15,000 nt of DNA from Theodoxus fluviatilis (GCA_034096865.1 JAWQFJ010018327.1:20001-35000); one strand, 5' to 3'; shown: positions 1 to 8,020, counted from the stretch's first letter. Notes: generated from the sequence alone by a model not told the origin. Numbers and translations are program-made.

Positions 1-72
1 CATACAGACACACACACACACACACTCACACTCACACACACACACACATACAGACACACACACACACTCACA

Positions 73-123
<51 letters not shown>

Positions 124-152
124 ACACACACACACACTCACACTCACACACA

Positions 153-197
<45 letters not shown>

Positions 198-254
198 GCT
201 CACACTCACTCACACGCGCGCACACACACACATACACACACACGCACGCACGCA

Positions 255-299
<45 letters not shown>

Positions 300-304
300 A
301 CACA
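1..304. repeat. (CA)n microsatellite, interrupted
   Basis: The tract is alternating CA with regular interruptions by CACTCACA, CATACA and CGCACG steps, and it begins at or before the window edge. The TCACACTCACAC interruptions recur in a similar arrangement several times in the first 220 bases, so the tract grew partly by duplicating longer blocks and not only by dinucleotide slippage. It carries no coding signal. Alternating purine-pyrimidine DNA of this kind can adopt Z-DNA; that is general knowledge and not something shown here. Confidence 0.97.
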
Positions 305-560
305 ATTACTCGCTCACTCCACCACACTCTACCTAACAATGGGGTAGTCACACATACTCCGGGCGGCACAATGGCAGCTGTATTCTTTATATTTCCGTCA
401 GTAATATGTCCACGCCCATTATCACCACGGTCTGCAGAAAGTGGTGGTCATTATTAGAATCAGTGCCGTTACCTAGACAGGTGTTGACCGGTGCGAGAGG
501 TGGCTAATCACGAAGTACTGCACTACCATTGTCATCTCAGAAAAATCGCGTTGACTATCC
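305..560. other. unique sequence, no feature seen
   Basis: This is mixed-composition DNA between the CA tract and the left inverted-repeat arm. It has stops in all frames. I see no RNA gene, no recognisable exon and no clear repeat in it. Confidence 0.5.
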
Positions 561-780
561 CTGCGTTCCGTTGCACTCTGCTTCATCTTTGCTACGATGT
601 AGCAGGCTCAGGAGTTTCGATTGGTCGGTTTCTTTAATCACTTTAAAATACGTTACCATTAAAAGTAGAGGGTTTTAGAGGCCCTCTTTGGATGCATGAA
701 TCCCCAAAATGATTTTATACTCAATTATATCCATCTTGTTCGAATAGACAACTTAGTAAAAGCATTAGGATCGAAAATCC
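561..780 (+). repeat. left arm of a large inverted repeat
   Basis: Read on the plus strand, this segment matches the reverse complement of 1258-1480 along its whole length at roughly 80 percent by eye, with a few small indels. Shared blocks include CTGCGTTCCGTTGCA at the outer end, AGGCCCTCTTTG in the middle, GAATCCCCAAAA further in, and GTCGAAAATCC/ATCGAAAATCC at the inner end. The arm also holds an imperfect palindrome, TGCTACGATGTAGCA. The two arms could be long terminal inverted repeats of a decayed DNA transposon or two opposed copies of one dispersed repeat. No target-site duplication is obvious outside the arms. Confidence 0.85.
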
Positions 781-1257
781 ATGAATAAATAAAGGGAAAT
801 TACCTTAACATATCATAGAGGAAGGTCAAGGGAATCTCAAAATGTGTGTCGTCTGCTACTTCGTTACACGCATGGGTATAAATGCCGACGTTTACTACAT
901 ATATCAAACCAAGACATGCAATCCACTCTGCCACGGTGATGAGAGCACGAAAACATTCATTTCTTCGAAATTCGAAAGCAATCGGCACATTTGCCACTTC
1001 CATTGTATGTAAACATCATGGTTCGAAGCAGGTTTACCGTGCAAGTCCGTGAAGTGACTTGCAGTTAGTTCTGATTAGTATGAGCCAATCAAATGCGGCT
1101 ACGAGTTCTGAAGTTTCATCGTTGCTAGGCACAGCAAGTGGCGCACTCTAGTGTGAAGCATTTATAGCGCCTTCTGAGATGCTCTAGCCGCTGTGCGACC
1201 TTGGCAGGAAGTTGACCTCTGCCACTGGGTGAAACGTCACCAAAGATTGTGTATGAA
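781..1257. other. spacer between inverted arms, no transposase seen
   Basis: This 477-base spacer is A/T-leaning. Its longest open frame is 67 codons on the minus strand (1003-800), beginning MEVANVPIAFEF; I do not recognise it. It has no DDE/DDD transposase motif and no homology I can name. If the inverted repeat is a transposon, this copy is non-autonomous or internally deleted. Confidence 0.45.
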
Positions 1258-1480
1258 GGATTTTCGACCCTCATGCTTTTATTAAGTCGTTTCTTCGATT
1301 AAGAGGGATACATTTGAGTGTTAAATACTTTTGGGGATTCGTGTATTCAAAGAGGGCCTCCAAAACCATATACTTTTAATGATACTGTGCTTTTAAAGTT
1401 ATTAAATAAAACCAACCAATCAAAACTCTTGAGGCTGCTACGTCGTAGCAGAGATGAAGCAGAGTTGCAACGGAACGCAG
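1258..1480 (-). repeat. right arm of a large inverted repeat
   Basis: This is the inverted partner of 561-780. It contains a perfect 8-base-arm palindrome, CTGCTACG-T-CGTAGCAG, at the place where the left arm has a one-base-degraded version. Outside the arm the sequence (GTAAAGAGCC) no longer pairs convincingly with the left flank, so the outer boundary is near 1480. A 94-codon plus-strand frame running through it from 1318 has no recognisable content and is probably chance. Confidence 0.85.
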
Positions 1481-1850
1481 GTAAAGAGCCGGTGACAGTT
1501 TTACCCTACACCGGTCGTACGGGAGTGGTGCGCGTAATTCACGGTGCCCACGGCACGTGCCTGCCACGCGCCGGTGACTCTCGGGAAAAGTATACACACT
1601 GAGAAATAATTATCCGTCAATGCCAGGTTTTCTTAAAATTAGAGTACTTTATTCCTAACACAAGAACGTTTTAATTGTCTCTGCAGGTAACTTATTCGTA
1701 ATTGTCTATTATTAACTCACTGCATTTTAAAAGAGACCCATGTTCAATGTGCGATTGTTCGTGCAAGTGCTAAAATGAAGGCTTATTAGTGGTCTGCTGG
1801 TTTTAAGCATCGTAAAAAAAAACCTAACGAATGGCTGGACAATGCATTAA
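1481..1850. other. non-coding stretch, no feature seen
   Basis: The sequence is ordinary and A/T-leaning, with one perfect palindrome, GGCACGTGCC (1552-1561), which contains the E-box core CACGTG. One short palindrome is not enough to call a regulatory site. No gene or repeat is recognised. Confidence 0.45.
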
Positions 1851-1917
1851 GAGGAGGAGGAGGAGGAGGAGGAGGAGGAAGAGGAGGAGGAGGAGGAGGA
1901 GGAGAAAGAAGAAGAAT
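1851..1917 (+). repeat. (AGG)n trinucleotide microsatellite
   Basis: This is about twenty GGA/AGG triplets with two AAGA-type interruptions and a degraded GAAGAAGAA end. It is purine-only on the plus strand. No open frame around it suggests a coding poly-Glu or poly-Gly/Arg tract. Confidence 0.95.
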
Positions 1918-2051
1918 GTAAGAGTTAAACGAATCGCGTCACCTCAGTTGTAGACAGAGAAGATGAAGAGATGAGAAGGGAAAAGGATAATGCAGTGCCA
2001 ACTCAATTGTGTAAGTCTTCAAAAACGGCCTGAGCATTCTGATGGGGAAAT

Positions 2052-2093
2052 CCCCCCCACCCCACCCACCCCCCCACCCCCCAACCCACCCCC
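2052..2093 (-). repeat. C-rich tract, potential G-quadruplex on the minus strand
   Basis: Runs of three to seven C separated by single A or AA give more than four G-runs on the minus strand with loops of one or two bases. This meets the usual G3+N1-7 rule for a G-quadruplex, with an i-motif on the plus strand. The Gly/Trp-rich minus-strand frame across it is a by-product of the composition. Confidence 0.8.
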
Positions 2094-2333
2094 GAAATTG
2101 ATGTGGATAAATCGTCTTATAACAATTTCTAGATTGAGATGACATGCATGCACTTCAAGTGAGTAAGTCTTATGGATCAAAACGGCTGTATGAGAGGAAA
2201 TGCTTCATGCTAATTTCGAAATGTCGTCTTGGAAACAACACTGTCAATGCTCAAAACTGAAAATATAACATATTATATACTTGTGAAACCCTGCATTTGA
2301 AATTGAGACAATGACATAATTACTCGATTGTAT

Positions 2334-2497
2334 ATGCAGCTCAGAGAGCGCGCCGGATTAGAAGTGGCCTAAATGCCACAAACCGATAGAAGGAAGTTTG
2401 TGTCGGTGATATGTAGCTCAGAGAGCGCGCCGGATTAGAAGTGGCCTAAATGCCACACACACCGATAGAAAGGAAGTTTGTGTCGGTGATATGTAGC
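2334..2497 (+). repeat. two-copy 77/80-base tandem repeat with hairpins
   Basis: Copy 1 is 2334-2410 and copy 2 is 2411-2490, followed by seven bases of a third copy (ATGTAGC). The copies differ by small indels (AAACCG versus CACACACCG, AAGG versus AAAGG) and one substitution. Each copy contains GTGGC-CTAAAT-GCCAC (5-base stem, 6-base loop) and ACCGA...TCGGT (5-base stem). Copy 1 also has CACAAAC...GTTTGTG, a 7-base pairing that copy 2 loses. The start, TAGCTCAGAGAGCGCG, resembles a tRNA A-box, but I find no B-box, so this is not a tRNA gene and at most a SINE-head-like fragment. Confidence 0.9.
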
Positions 2498-3580
2498 GGA
2501 AATGAGACGCAATTGGGTTTCGTTTGCTAAATGAGTATTAAGATTCAAGAATTTTAGAAGGTTTACACAAACTAGATGGCAATGTTTCAAAATGCTTCAG
2601 GATTTTCCTGATCGGGAAAACAAAGTGTATAATTAGTATTTCCATCCTAAATTTGTCATTGTAATTTTCGCAAAAGTATCAAAATATTGTGAACCAATTT
2701 CATCCTGTCTGTTTAGACCAAAACAGAGGAAACTTGTTTGGCAAGGTAGTCACTTTTTCACATGCACCGGCGATACCAATTACGCACGCAAATAGGAGGC
2801 ATGTTGACCACGGTGTGACAAACTGACCAGTCCCTGGCAGGATACTGGGACAACAATGGCGGCTGATTGACCCTAGGGTGAAGTGGTCCTCTTTACGTCG
2901 CTAGTTCTGCGTTCCTGACAGCCACGGAGGATGACCGGGGCCATGACAGTTTGTTGCATCCAGGGACTTGGGGACGCGAAGCCGCGGAGAACAAGAGGTC
3001 ATTGTTTGTGGAAACACCGTCCCGCTCTTCGAAGCTTGGCGGTCGGCCGGTGGAAAACATCGACAGTTAAGTCCCGTAATGACCCTCTGTCTGGTCTACG
3101 CGAATAACATCCACGGCGGGCGGATCGCAGGAAAGGTCACCCCTGGACACGCACGAGTAGCAGTCCTGATGCCTGGAGAGTCTGCCTGTAAATCCAGTTG
3201 ATTCAACGAGGAAGCTCGAACATCAGTAGGTGTGCTGTAGTAGAATCGCTGTGAAGGTCTGGAACGCGTAGCGAACATACATGTAGACAGACATAATACT
3301 AGATCGAGTTATCACGAAGTGGTTGTCCTTTTAACTGCTTGTCTTTCAAAATGGGGAGTTAATTCTTCAAACTTTCACAGACTTCAGGCAGACATTAAAT
3401 CTTTTTTTAAGGCGACAATGTAGGACGGCAACGTGTGCTGCAGGGGTTAAAGGGTTAAGAAAGATCTTAGAGGACCGCTCTTTATATACAGGCGCGATAG
3501 CAGGAAGTACCAATGGTACTGTGAACTTCGCAGGGCATGACGCATACCAAGCTGCCCCTTCCCACAGAGTCGCCTCGCCA
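2498..3580. other. about 1.1 kb without recognisable gene or repeat
   Basis: The first part is A/T-rich; from about 2760 the sequence becomes mixed and more G/C-rich. Open frames do not exceed about 77 codons and none is recognisable. AACAATGGCGGCT at about 2852-2864 resembles a YY1 site, but its ATG frame closes after four codons (ATG GCG GCT GAT TGA) and no promoter context is visible. Confidence 0.4.
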
Positions 3581-4860
3581 AGGAGAGCTACCTGAGGCAA
3601 CCATTGCTGTTCTCTGAAGAGATGATGTTGTTGATCTGGATCTGTCGAGCTGGATCTGGATCAGCCGGAACACCAGAGACAGGGCCCCACTTTCCAACAG
3701 TAGTGGAAGCAGGCAGTTTTTGCCCCGTGATGCACGCAAGAAGAGATAATGGCAGCAGACGGGAACCTGGAGCTATAACCAGGTGTGGCCCTCCCCTCGA
3801 GAGTGTCGGGAAGTGTAAAGGGCCGAAACACTTGTTGACGAGGGCGCTTCCTCTGAAGACCGCCTGTTGTCTCGCTCCGTTGGGAGATTCTTGCCACTCC
3901 AGCTACACGGGACAACTTCGTGCTTCACGGGGTCACGAAGTGTTTGTATCTGAGGCAACTGTTGCCTACCCTAAATAGACGATATTGTTGAGCTATTCGA
4001 GACAACTGTCAAGATACAAGATGTCATAAAGTATATTACAAAGTTGCGTGCGTCCATTAGCAGGAAGTGCTAAAAGCCTTCGCACACGAGGCAATTCCAC
4101 ACGCCACACACGGACTGATAAAGGCCTTCGCACACGAGGCAATTCCACACGCCACACACGGACTGATAAAGGCCTTCGCACACGAGGCAATTCCACACGC
4201 CACACACGGACTGACAAAGGCCATTCGCACACGAGGCAATTCCACACGCCACACACGGACTGATAAAGGCCTTCGCACACGAGGCAATTCCACACGCCAC
4301 ACACGGACTGATAAAGGCCTTCGCACACGAGGCAATTCCACACGCCACACAAGGCCTTCGCACACGAGGCAACTCCACACGCCACACACGGACTGACAAA
4401 AATATATCCCAATGGCAGAGCGCTACTGACGCCTTTGCTCCACTATTGCCAGCCGTGATTGGCTGCCACAATGACGCTTGCGAGATTGCCAGGGTAAAAT
4501 CGCCTCGTGTACGACGGCCCTAATGATACTGAAACAACTCAAGAGAACAACAGTCGTACTGCAAGTTACCATTGGCCACCCTTGCTATTGAGAGCCATCA
4601 CGCTCAACCATTATCCTGTCCTGCAATGTTGGTGTTGTTGAGATGTATATAGAAGACAACTGTCGCGTTAGTAACTTGCTCTGAAGCAGCGTTGCTAGTG
4701 AAAGCAGGCAATATCGGGCAATCATCATTTCACTCTAGAGTGTTAATGTTGTTGAGATAGATACGACAACTATCACAATATGCGTTACCATCGAGTAGTG
4801 GTGCTACTGTATTATCTTCTTCTGATATGTTGAGCTGAAGATGGGATGCTGTTGTCATCG
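3580..4860 (+). repeat. degenerate repeat domain with a TGTTGTTGAG...GACAACTGTC motif
   Basis: A loosely conserved motif recurs: TATTGTTGAG...GACAACTGTC (3984-4010), TGTTGTTGAG...GACAACTGTC (4633-4664) and TGTTGTTGAG...GACAACTATC (4747-4774). A weaker form lies near 3625-3640. CTGAGGCAAC/CTGAAGCAGC + ATTGC or GTTGC blocks precede it at about 3590, 3951 and 4680. The last two motif copies are about 115 bases apart. I infer an old, strongly diverged tandem or dispersed repeat that encloses the young 48-base array. No coding function is supported, although a 124-codon frame (3604-3978) is open by chance. Confidence 0.45.
4071..4400 (+). repeat. 48-base minisatellite, seven copies
   Basis: The unit contains GGCCTTCGCACACGAGGC, then AATTCCACACGCC and ACACACGGACTGAT. 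The CGCACACG landmark falls at 4081, 4129, 4177, 4226, 4274, 4322 and 4359, giving spacings of 48, 48, 49, 48, 48 and 37. Copy 4 carries a one-base insertion (CCATTCGC), and copy 6 lacks the last eleven or so bases. Copies are otherwise nearly identical, so the array is recent. Because 48 is a multiple of three, several frames stay open on both strands and yield repetitive peptides that should not be taken as genes. There are no unique spacers, so it is not a CRISPR array. Confidence 0.97.
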
Positions 4861-5182
4861 AGAGCAGTTTTTGAGAACAGAACAGAGCATGCACACATAG
4901 CAGTAGCCACTCAATGTCCCCCTCATCTCCTATAGTGGTCTCGTTTAGATTCTAAAATTGGGACAGCAATGTGTTAGCTTTTGTTTTCTTCTCCCTTCCA
5001 TAGGGATTCTTTTAAACCTCCTTTTCTTTCTTACTTGCTTTGCTTTGTTCACATTTTCCAATCAATGTTTATGGAAAATCAAAATGCTGTAAGGTTTTCA
5101 GTTATCGAGGAAAGAGCGATCATTGTTTTGTCAGTGATTATGTTTGTCTATATTTGTCCTTCTATGCAGCCATACGCCTCTC

Positions 5183-5184
<2 letters not shown>
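4861..5184. other. non-coding stretch before the CT tract
   Basis: The stretch is A/T- and T-rich. An open frame begins at 4981 and runs into the CT tract, but its upstream part has no recognisable retroelement or host motif. It may be unrelated flanking sequence or too decayed to read. Confidence 0.4.

Positions 5185-5252
<68 letters not shown>
5185..5252 (+). repeat. (CT)n microsatellite
   Basis: This is a nearly pure CT run with one TTT interruption near 5242. It directly abuts the recognisable part of the retroelement remnant, which begins at 5254. The tract therefore either arose at a truncation point or replaced upstream coding sequence. Confidence 0.97.
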
Positions 5253-5253
5253 A

Positions 5254-5872
5254 CCTAAAAGAGTTTATCGCATGATGTGTAGTCTTCCTCACAATTGCGT
5301 TTCATGGGCTATGATGGTAAAGGATTTGTTGGTCGTTTGGATTTGAAAGTGTTTGGATGGACCAGTCCACTGCAAATGATCGTGTCTTCATTAAATGCCT
5401 TCGAGACAGACTTATAGATCATTTCCGTATACAATGGATGGAAAACTTGAACGGAAGTAACAGATATATTTTCTACAAAGAAATAAAAAATCAGTGTGTG
5501 GTGGAAAACTACCTCAGTTGTATCGATAAAAAGGTTTTCAGAGATGTTTTCGTCCGCTTTAGAATGGGCATCACTGATTTGTACATCCATAGACGAAGAT
5601 ATATGAAGCAACCATATGATTTGTTATGTCCAATATGTAGAGAAAAAGAGGAGGATGAATTTCATTTCATGTTGGAATGCCCAGCTCTGTAGGACTTGAG
5701 GGAACGGTACTTGTTGGTACATCTTTTGCCACACACTGAAAATCCAATGAAAACTCTTTTAAGCAATGAAAATGACACTATAACCAGAGCAGCAAGTGTG
5801 TACAAAGCCTTTAGTCTAAGAGATTTGGCTGTAAATTCACCGGAATGTAACGCGTTATATTTGGATGAATAG
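5254..5872 (+). pseudogene. retrotransposon polymerase C-terminal remnant (zinc-binding end)
   Basis: Joined across one frameshift, the translation reads like the C-terminal end of invertebrate non-LTR retrotransposon polymerases. Frame 1 gives RVYRMM...SWAMMVKDLL to about 5331. Frame 2 then gives SFGFESVWMDQ from 5333, continuing through RLIDHFRIQW, YKEIKN, FRMGITDLYIHRRRY and a CX2CX8HX4C motif (CPICREKEEDEFHFMLEC). An in-frame TAG at 5690-5692 sits exactly where the family continues with DLRERYL. The frame then stays open to TAG at 5870-5872 (RAASVYKAFSLRDLA). The frameshift and stop mark it as dead, and it is 5'-truncated at the CT tract. I recognise the family from general familiarity with such ORFs; the clade is not assigned. 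Confidence 0.75.
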
Positions 5873-6008
5873 GTAGACATACGTATGTGATGTGATGTCG
5901 GCACAGATATTCCACTTGATGTATTTCCATATGCTTAATGTGCACTTGCTTTGCTTTGGAAAAGGCCGGAGGCCTACCCAATAAACCATCCGTTCGTTCG
6001 TTCGTTCG

Positions 6009-6010
<2 letters not shown>
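5873..6010 (+). mobile_element. 3' tail of the retrotransposon remnant: hairpin, AATAAA, (TTCG)n
   Basis: Downstream of the broken reading frame lie about 90 bases of untranslated sequence. Then comes the perfect hairpin AGGCC-GGA-GGCCT (5963-5975), four bases, AATAAA (5980-5985), CCATC, and five TTCG units to 6010, which pass directly into (CT)n. A hairpin plus a simple-repeat tail is what is expected at a LINE 3' end, where the reverse transcriptase recognises its template. The same geometry occurs inverted at 10697-10742. Confidence 0.7.
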
Positions 6011-6043
<33 letters not shown>

Positions 6044-6192
6044 CCTCGCTCCCTCCCTTCCTCGCTCCCTCCCTTCCTCGCTCCCTCCCTCTCTCCCTCC
6101 CTCCTTTCCTCGCTCCCTCCCTCCCTCCCTCCCTATCTCCCCCTCCCTCCCTCCCTCCCTATCTCCCCCTCCCTGCCTACCTCCCTATCTCC

Positions 6193-6260
<68 letters not shown>

Positions 6261-6323
6261 CCGTGAGCCTTTCTGTCTGTATGTCTGTCCGTCCGTCCGT
6301 CCGTCCGTCTGACCGTCCGTCCA
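6011..6323 (+). repeat. compound CT / CTCC / GTCC pyrimidine tract
   Basis: (CT)n at the left passes into CCTCGCTCCCTCC-type repeats (about 6050-6200), then pure CT to 6256, and finally GTCT and (GTCC)n units to 6323. The left and middle parts are almost entirely pyrimidine on the plus strand. The Ser/Leu/Pro-rich and Arg/Glu-rich frames here are products of the repeat. Such tracts can form H-DNA triplexes. Confidence 0.95.
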
Positions 6324-6635
6324 TCTCAGTAGTAGAATCAAGGGTGTGGCTAGACCGAGCAGTCTGTATGGAAGAGGATAATGACACAAAAAGCCGAGAC
6401 AGTCGGAGAGGGAGGACGGATGTTCTGTCACTAATAAGGAAGGCTTTCAGCAGGAGGATTTCCTGTGCGCTCCCTGACTTCTCTCCCTTGATGAGAGAAT
6501 AACTTCGCCGCTCCGATAATAAACCGCCATTTTGACTGGGTCGTTTGTCTGCTGGATGTTCGACCTCGCCACGATATTTCTCCACGTACCTCCTCTGAGG
6601 TCTTCCTTTAATTGCATTTTTTAATAAGGGAAAGT
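6324..6635. other. non-coding stretch, no feature seen
   Basis: The composition is mixed. The longest frames crossing it are extensions of the repeat-driven frames on either strand. I see no motif that names a gene or element. Confidence 0.4.
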
Positions 6636-6690
6636 ATGTTGTGGCCTTGTATGGCCTTCACGGCTGATGAACCCTTGGGCTCCATCCACC
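6636..6690 (+). repeat. LINE-like 3' tail motif, copy 1
   Basis: TGTTGTGGCCTTGTATGGCC, then TTCACGGCTGATGAACCC and GGGCTCCATCCACC, matches the copy at 6909-6975 at about 80 percent over some 55 bases. The order is GGCC-type short pairing, GGCTGAT, and a CTCCATCC end. The CCATCC end has not expanded here (CCATCCACCTATTC). No reading frame accompanies it. Confidence 0.6.
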
Positions 6691-6908
6691 TATTCTTTAG
6701 TGTTTTGTAAATGACAGGGACATTGAGGTGTGAAATTTTCCCCTATCACCCATTATGAGTCTTCATGTTTGAAGGCTCTTCGCAGCCTTGCTGGCTGGTG
6801 GGCAGTGAGACTCGATTTAATTGATTTCATGTCACTGGTTAGATGGACTGTATAAGAACTCACTGTTGAGAAGAGTTTTAATTCTTTGTTAAAGATGGGT
6901 GTTTCTTA
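6691..6908. other. sequence between the two tail motifs
   Basis: No coding region, tandem repeat or RNA gene is seen. If the two flanking tails mark nested insertions, part of this segment could be the 3' region of a second element, but I cannot show it. Confidence 0.35.
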
Positions 6909-6975
6909 ATGTTGTGGCCTTATATAGCCTACAAGGCTGATAGGCCCTTAAACTCCATCCATCCATCCATCCATC
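6909..6975 (+). repeat. LINE-like 3' tail motif, copy 2, with (CCAT)n
   Basis: ATGTTGTGGCCTTATATAGCC, then CAAGGCTGATAGGCCC and TTAAACTCCATCC, is the same motif as 6636-6690. Here the end is expanded into five CCAT units (6955-6975). The resemblance to a LINE or SINE 3' end is inferred from the short inverted GGCC/AGGCC pieces and the simple-repeat tail. Confidence 0.6.
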
Positions 6976-7021
6976 GCCACAACAGGCATGCAACAGAAAG
7001 CTTTTATCGACTGGAGGAAGG

Positions 7022-7022
<1 letters not shown>

Positions 7023-7081
<59 letters not shown>

Positions 7082-7109
7082 AGAGACAGAGACAGACAGA
7101 GACAGAGAC

Positions 7110-7158
<49 letters not shown>

Positions 7159-7175
7159 GAACACGAACGAACGAA
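7023..7175 (+). repeat. compound (GA)n - (CAGA)n - (GAAC)n tract
   Basis: Pure GA from 7023 to 7080 is followed by mixed CAGAGACAGA units, pure CAGA repeats to about 7156, and a short GAACGAACGAA end. It is purine-rich on the plus strand, opposite to the neighbouring CT tract at 6011. The Glu/Arg and Leu/Ser frames are artefacts of the repeat. Confidence 0.95.
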
Positions 7176-7313
7176 TATACATGTAATTTAAATATTAGAT
7201 CATCTGCCCACCACAACTTTCAGTTGGAATGAATTGACATTGTCACCTCACGGCCGAAATTCACTTTCAATTTGGATCTTAGAGGTTCTGCATCCACTGA
7301 CACACTTTATTTC

Positions 7314-7421
7314 CGTGAACTATCATGTACCTCCACACCATGAACTATCATGTACGATTCTCCACACCATGAACTATCGTGTACCTCCACACCATGAACT
7401 ATCATGTACGATCCTCCACAC
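7314..7421 (+). repeat. tandem repeat of alternating 25- and 29-base units
   Basis: There are four units in A-B-A-B order: 7314-7338 (25), 7339-7367 (29), 7368-7392 (25) and 7393-7421 (29). All contain TGAACTATCATGTAC or a one-base variant. The A units continue CTCCACAC, while the B units carry four extra bases (GATTCTCCACAC or GATCCTCCACAC). The alternation shows that a 54-base dimer was duplicated after the two monomers diverged, a miniature higher-order repeat. Confidence 0.93.
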
Positions 7422-7495
7422 CCACCCATAACCTACCCCCACCCCACCCCCAACCCCACTTTCATCTCCACCCACCCCACTCTTACCCTCCAGTG
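7422..7495 (-). repeat. C-rich tract with minus-strand G-quadruplex potential
   Basis: At 7436-7458 the runs are CCCCC-A-CCCC-A-CCCCC-AA-CCCC, four runs with loops of one or two bases, a textbook G-quadruplex pattern on the minus strand. Weaker CCCACCC pieces flank it. The tract follows directly on the 54-base dimer array, whose units end in CCACAC. Confidence 0.8.
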
Positions 7496-7897
7496 CGATG
7501 ACCTGGTAGGAAGCATTTTGTTTGTGGGGGTGACCTAGGCGCTGAAGAAGTTCAAACTGCATCCACACCACAAACAATCTTGTGACCTCTCGTTCTATCG
7601 ATTGTGACGGTAGAATGAAGTGCACAAGTTCGTTCACCCGAACTTTTAATGTGTGCACGTTTTGTGACAAAGGCGAACAAGGAGAGTGCTTTCATGAACA
7701 GTGGCCGCACCTTGTTTCACACAATACAAGCCACTAGGTTGTCCTCAGAGTGCCTCGGTCCAAAGTTTCGCCCACTTGACAGTACCTTCACTATGCCCAC
7801 TCTCTGTTGGTTTTATCAACCAATGAGAGCACAGCACGCATCAGAGCCAGTGTACCGTCATGCCAGTGCACGGGGAGTGTGCCTCTTCTTTTACCAT
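7496..7897. other. non-coding stretch, no feature seen
   Basis: The longest plus-strand frame (7649-7939, 96 codons) is unrecognised and has no domain-like pattern. AACCAATGAGAG near 7818 resembles a CCAAT box but stands alone. Confidence 0.4.
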
Positions 7898-8020
7898 GTC
7901 ACTGCGAGGGTTAAAATGTTACGTCACTGCGAGGGTTAAAATGTTACGTCACTGCGAGGGTTAAATGTTACGTCACTGCGAGGGTTAAAATGTTACGTCA
8001 CTGCTAGGGTTTACTGTTAC
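7898..8020 (+). repeat. 25-base tandem repeat, five copies, with TTACGTCA at junctions
   Basis: The unit is GTCACTGCGAGGGTTAAAA plus TGTTAC. Copies start at 7898, 7923, 7948, 7972 and 7997. The third lacks one A, and the fifth is degraded (CTGCTAGGGTTTACTG). Each junction creates TTACGTCA, at 7919, 7944, 7968 and 7993, an ATF/CREB-type bZIP half-site sequence. Whether any factor binds is not known from sequence. Confidence 0.93.

Noticed and set aside
2334..2410. tRNA gene
   Set aside because: There is an A-box-like start but no B-box, no acceptor-stem pairing and no anticodon arm of the right size.
2851..2866. YY1-type AATGGCGGC as a promoter or start site
   Set aside because: A single motif; the ATG frame ends after four codons and no exon follows.
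3440..3465. Telomere-like GGGTTAAAGGGTTAAG
   Set aside because: Two imperfect units that do not match TTAGGG. Not an interstitial telomeric repeat.
3604..3978. 124-codon plus-strand frame
   Set aside because: No domain or family resemblance. It lies in the degenerate repeat domain, and two competing minus-strand frames are also open.
4071..4400. CRISPR-like look of regularly spaced repeats
   Set aside because: The units are contiguous and identical along their whole length, with no unique spacers and no cas genes, in an apparently eukaryotic sequence.
4048..4471. Four or more overlapping open frames of 71-139 codons
   Set aside because: All arise because the 48-base unit lacks stops and is a multiple of three. 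Several frames on both strands are open at once.
5951..6585. Open frames of 124-183 codons across the pyrimidine tract
   Set aside because: Composition-driven Ser/Leu/Pro or Arg/Glu repeats on both strands.
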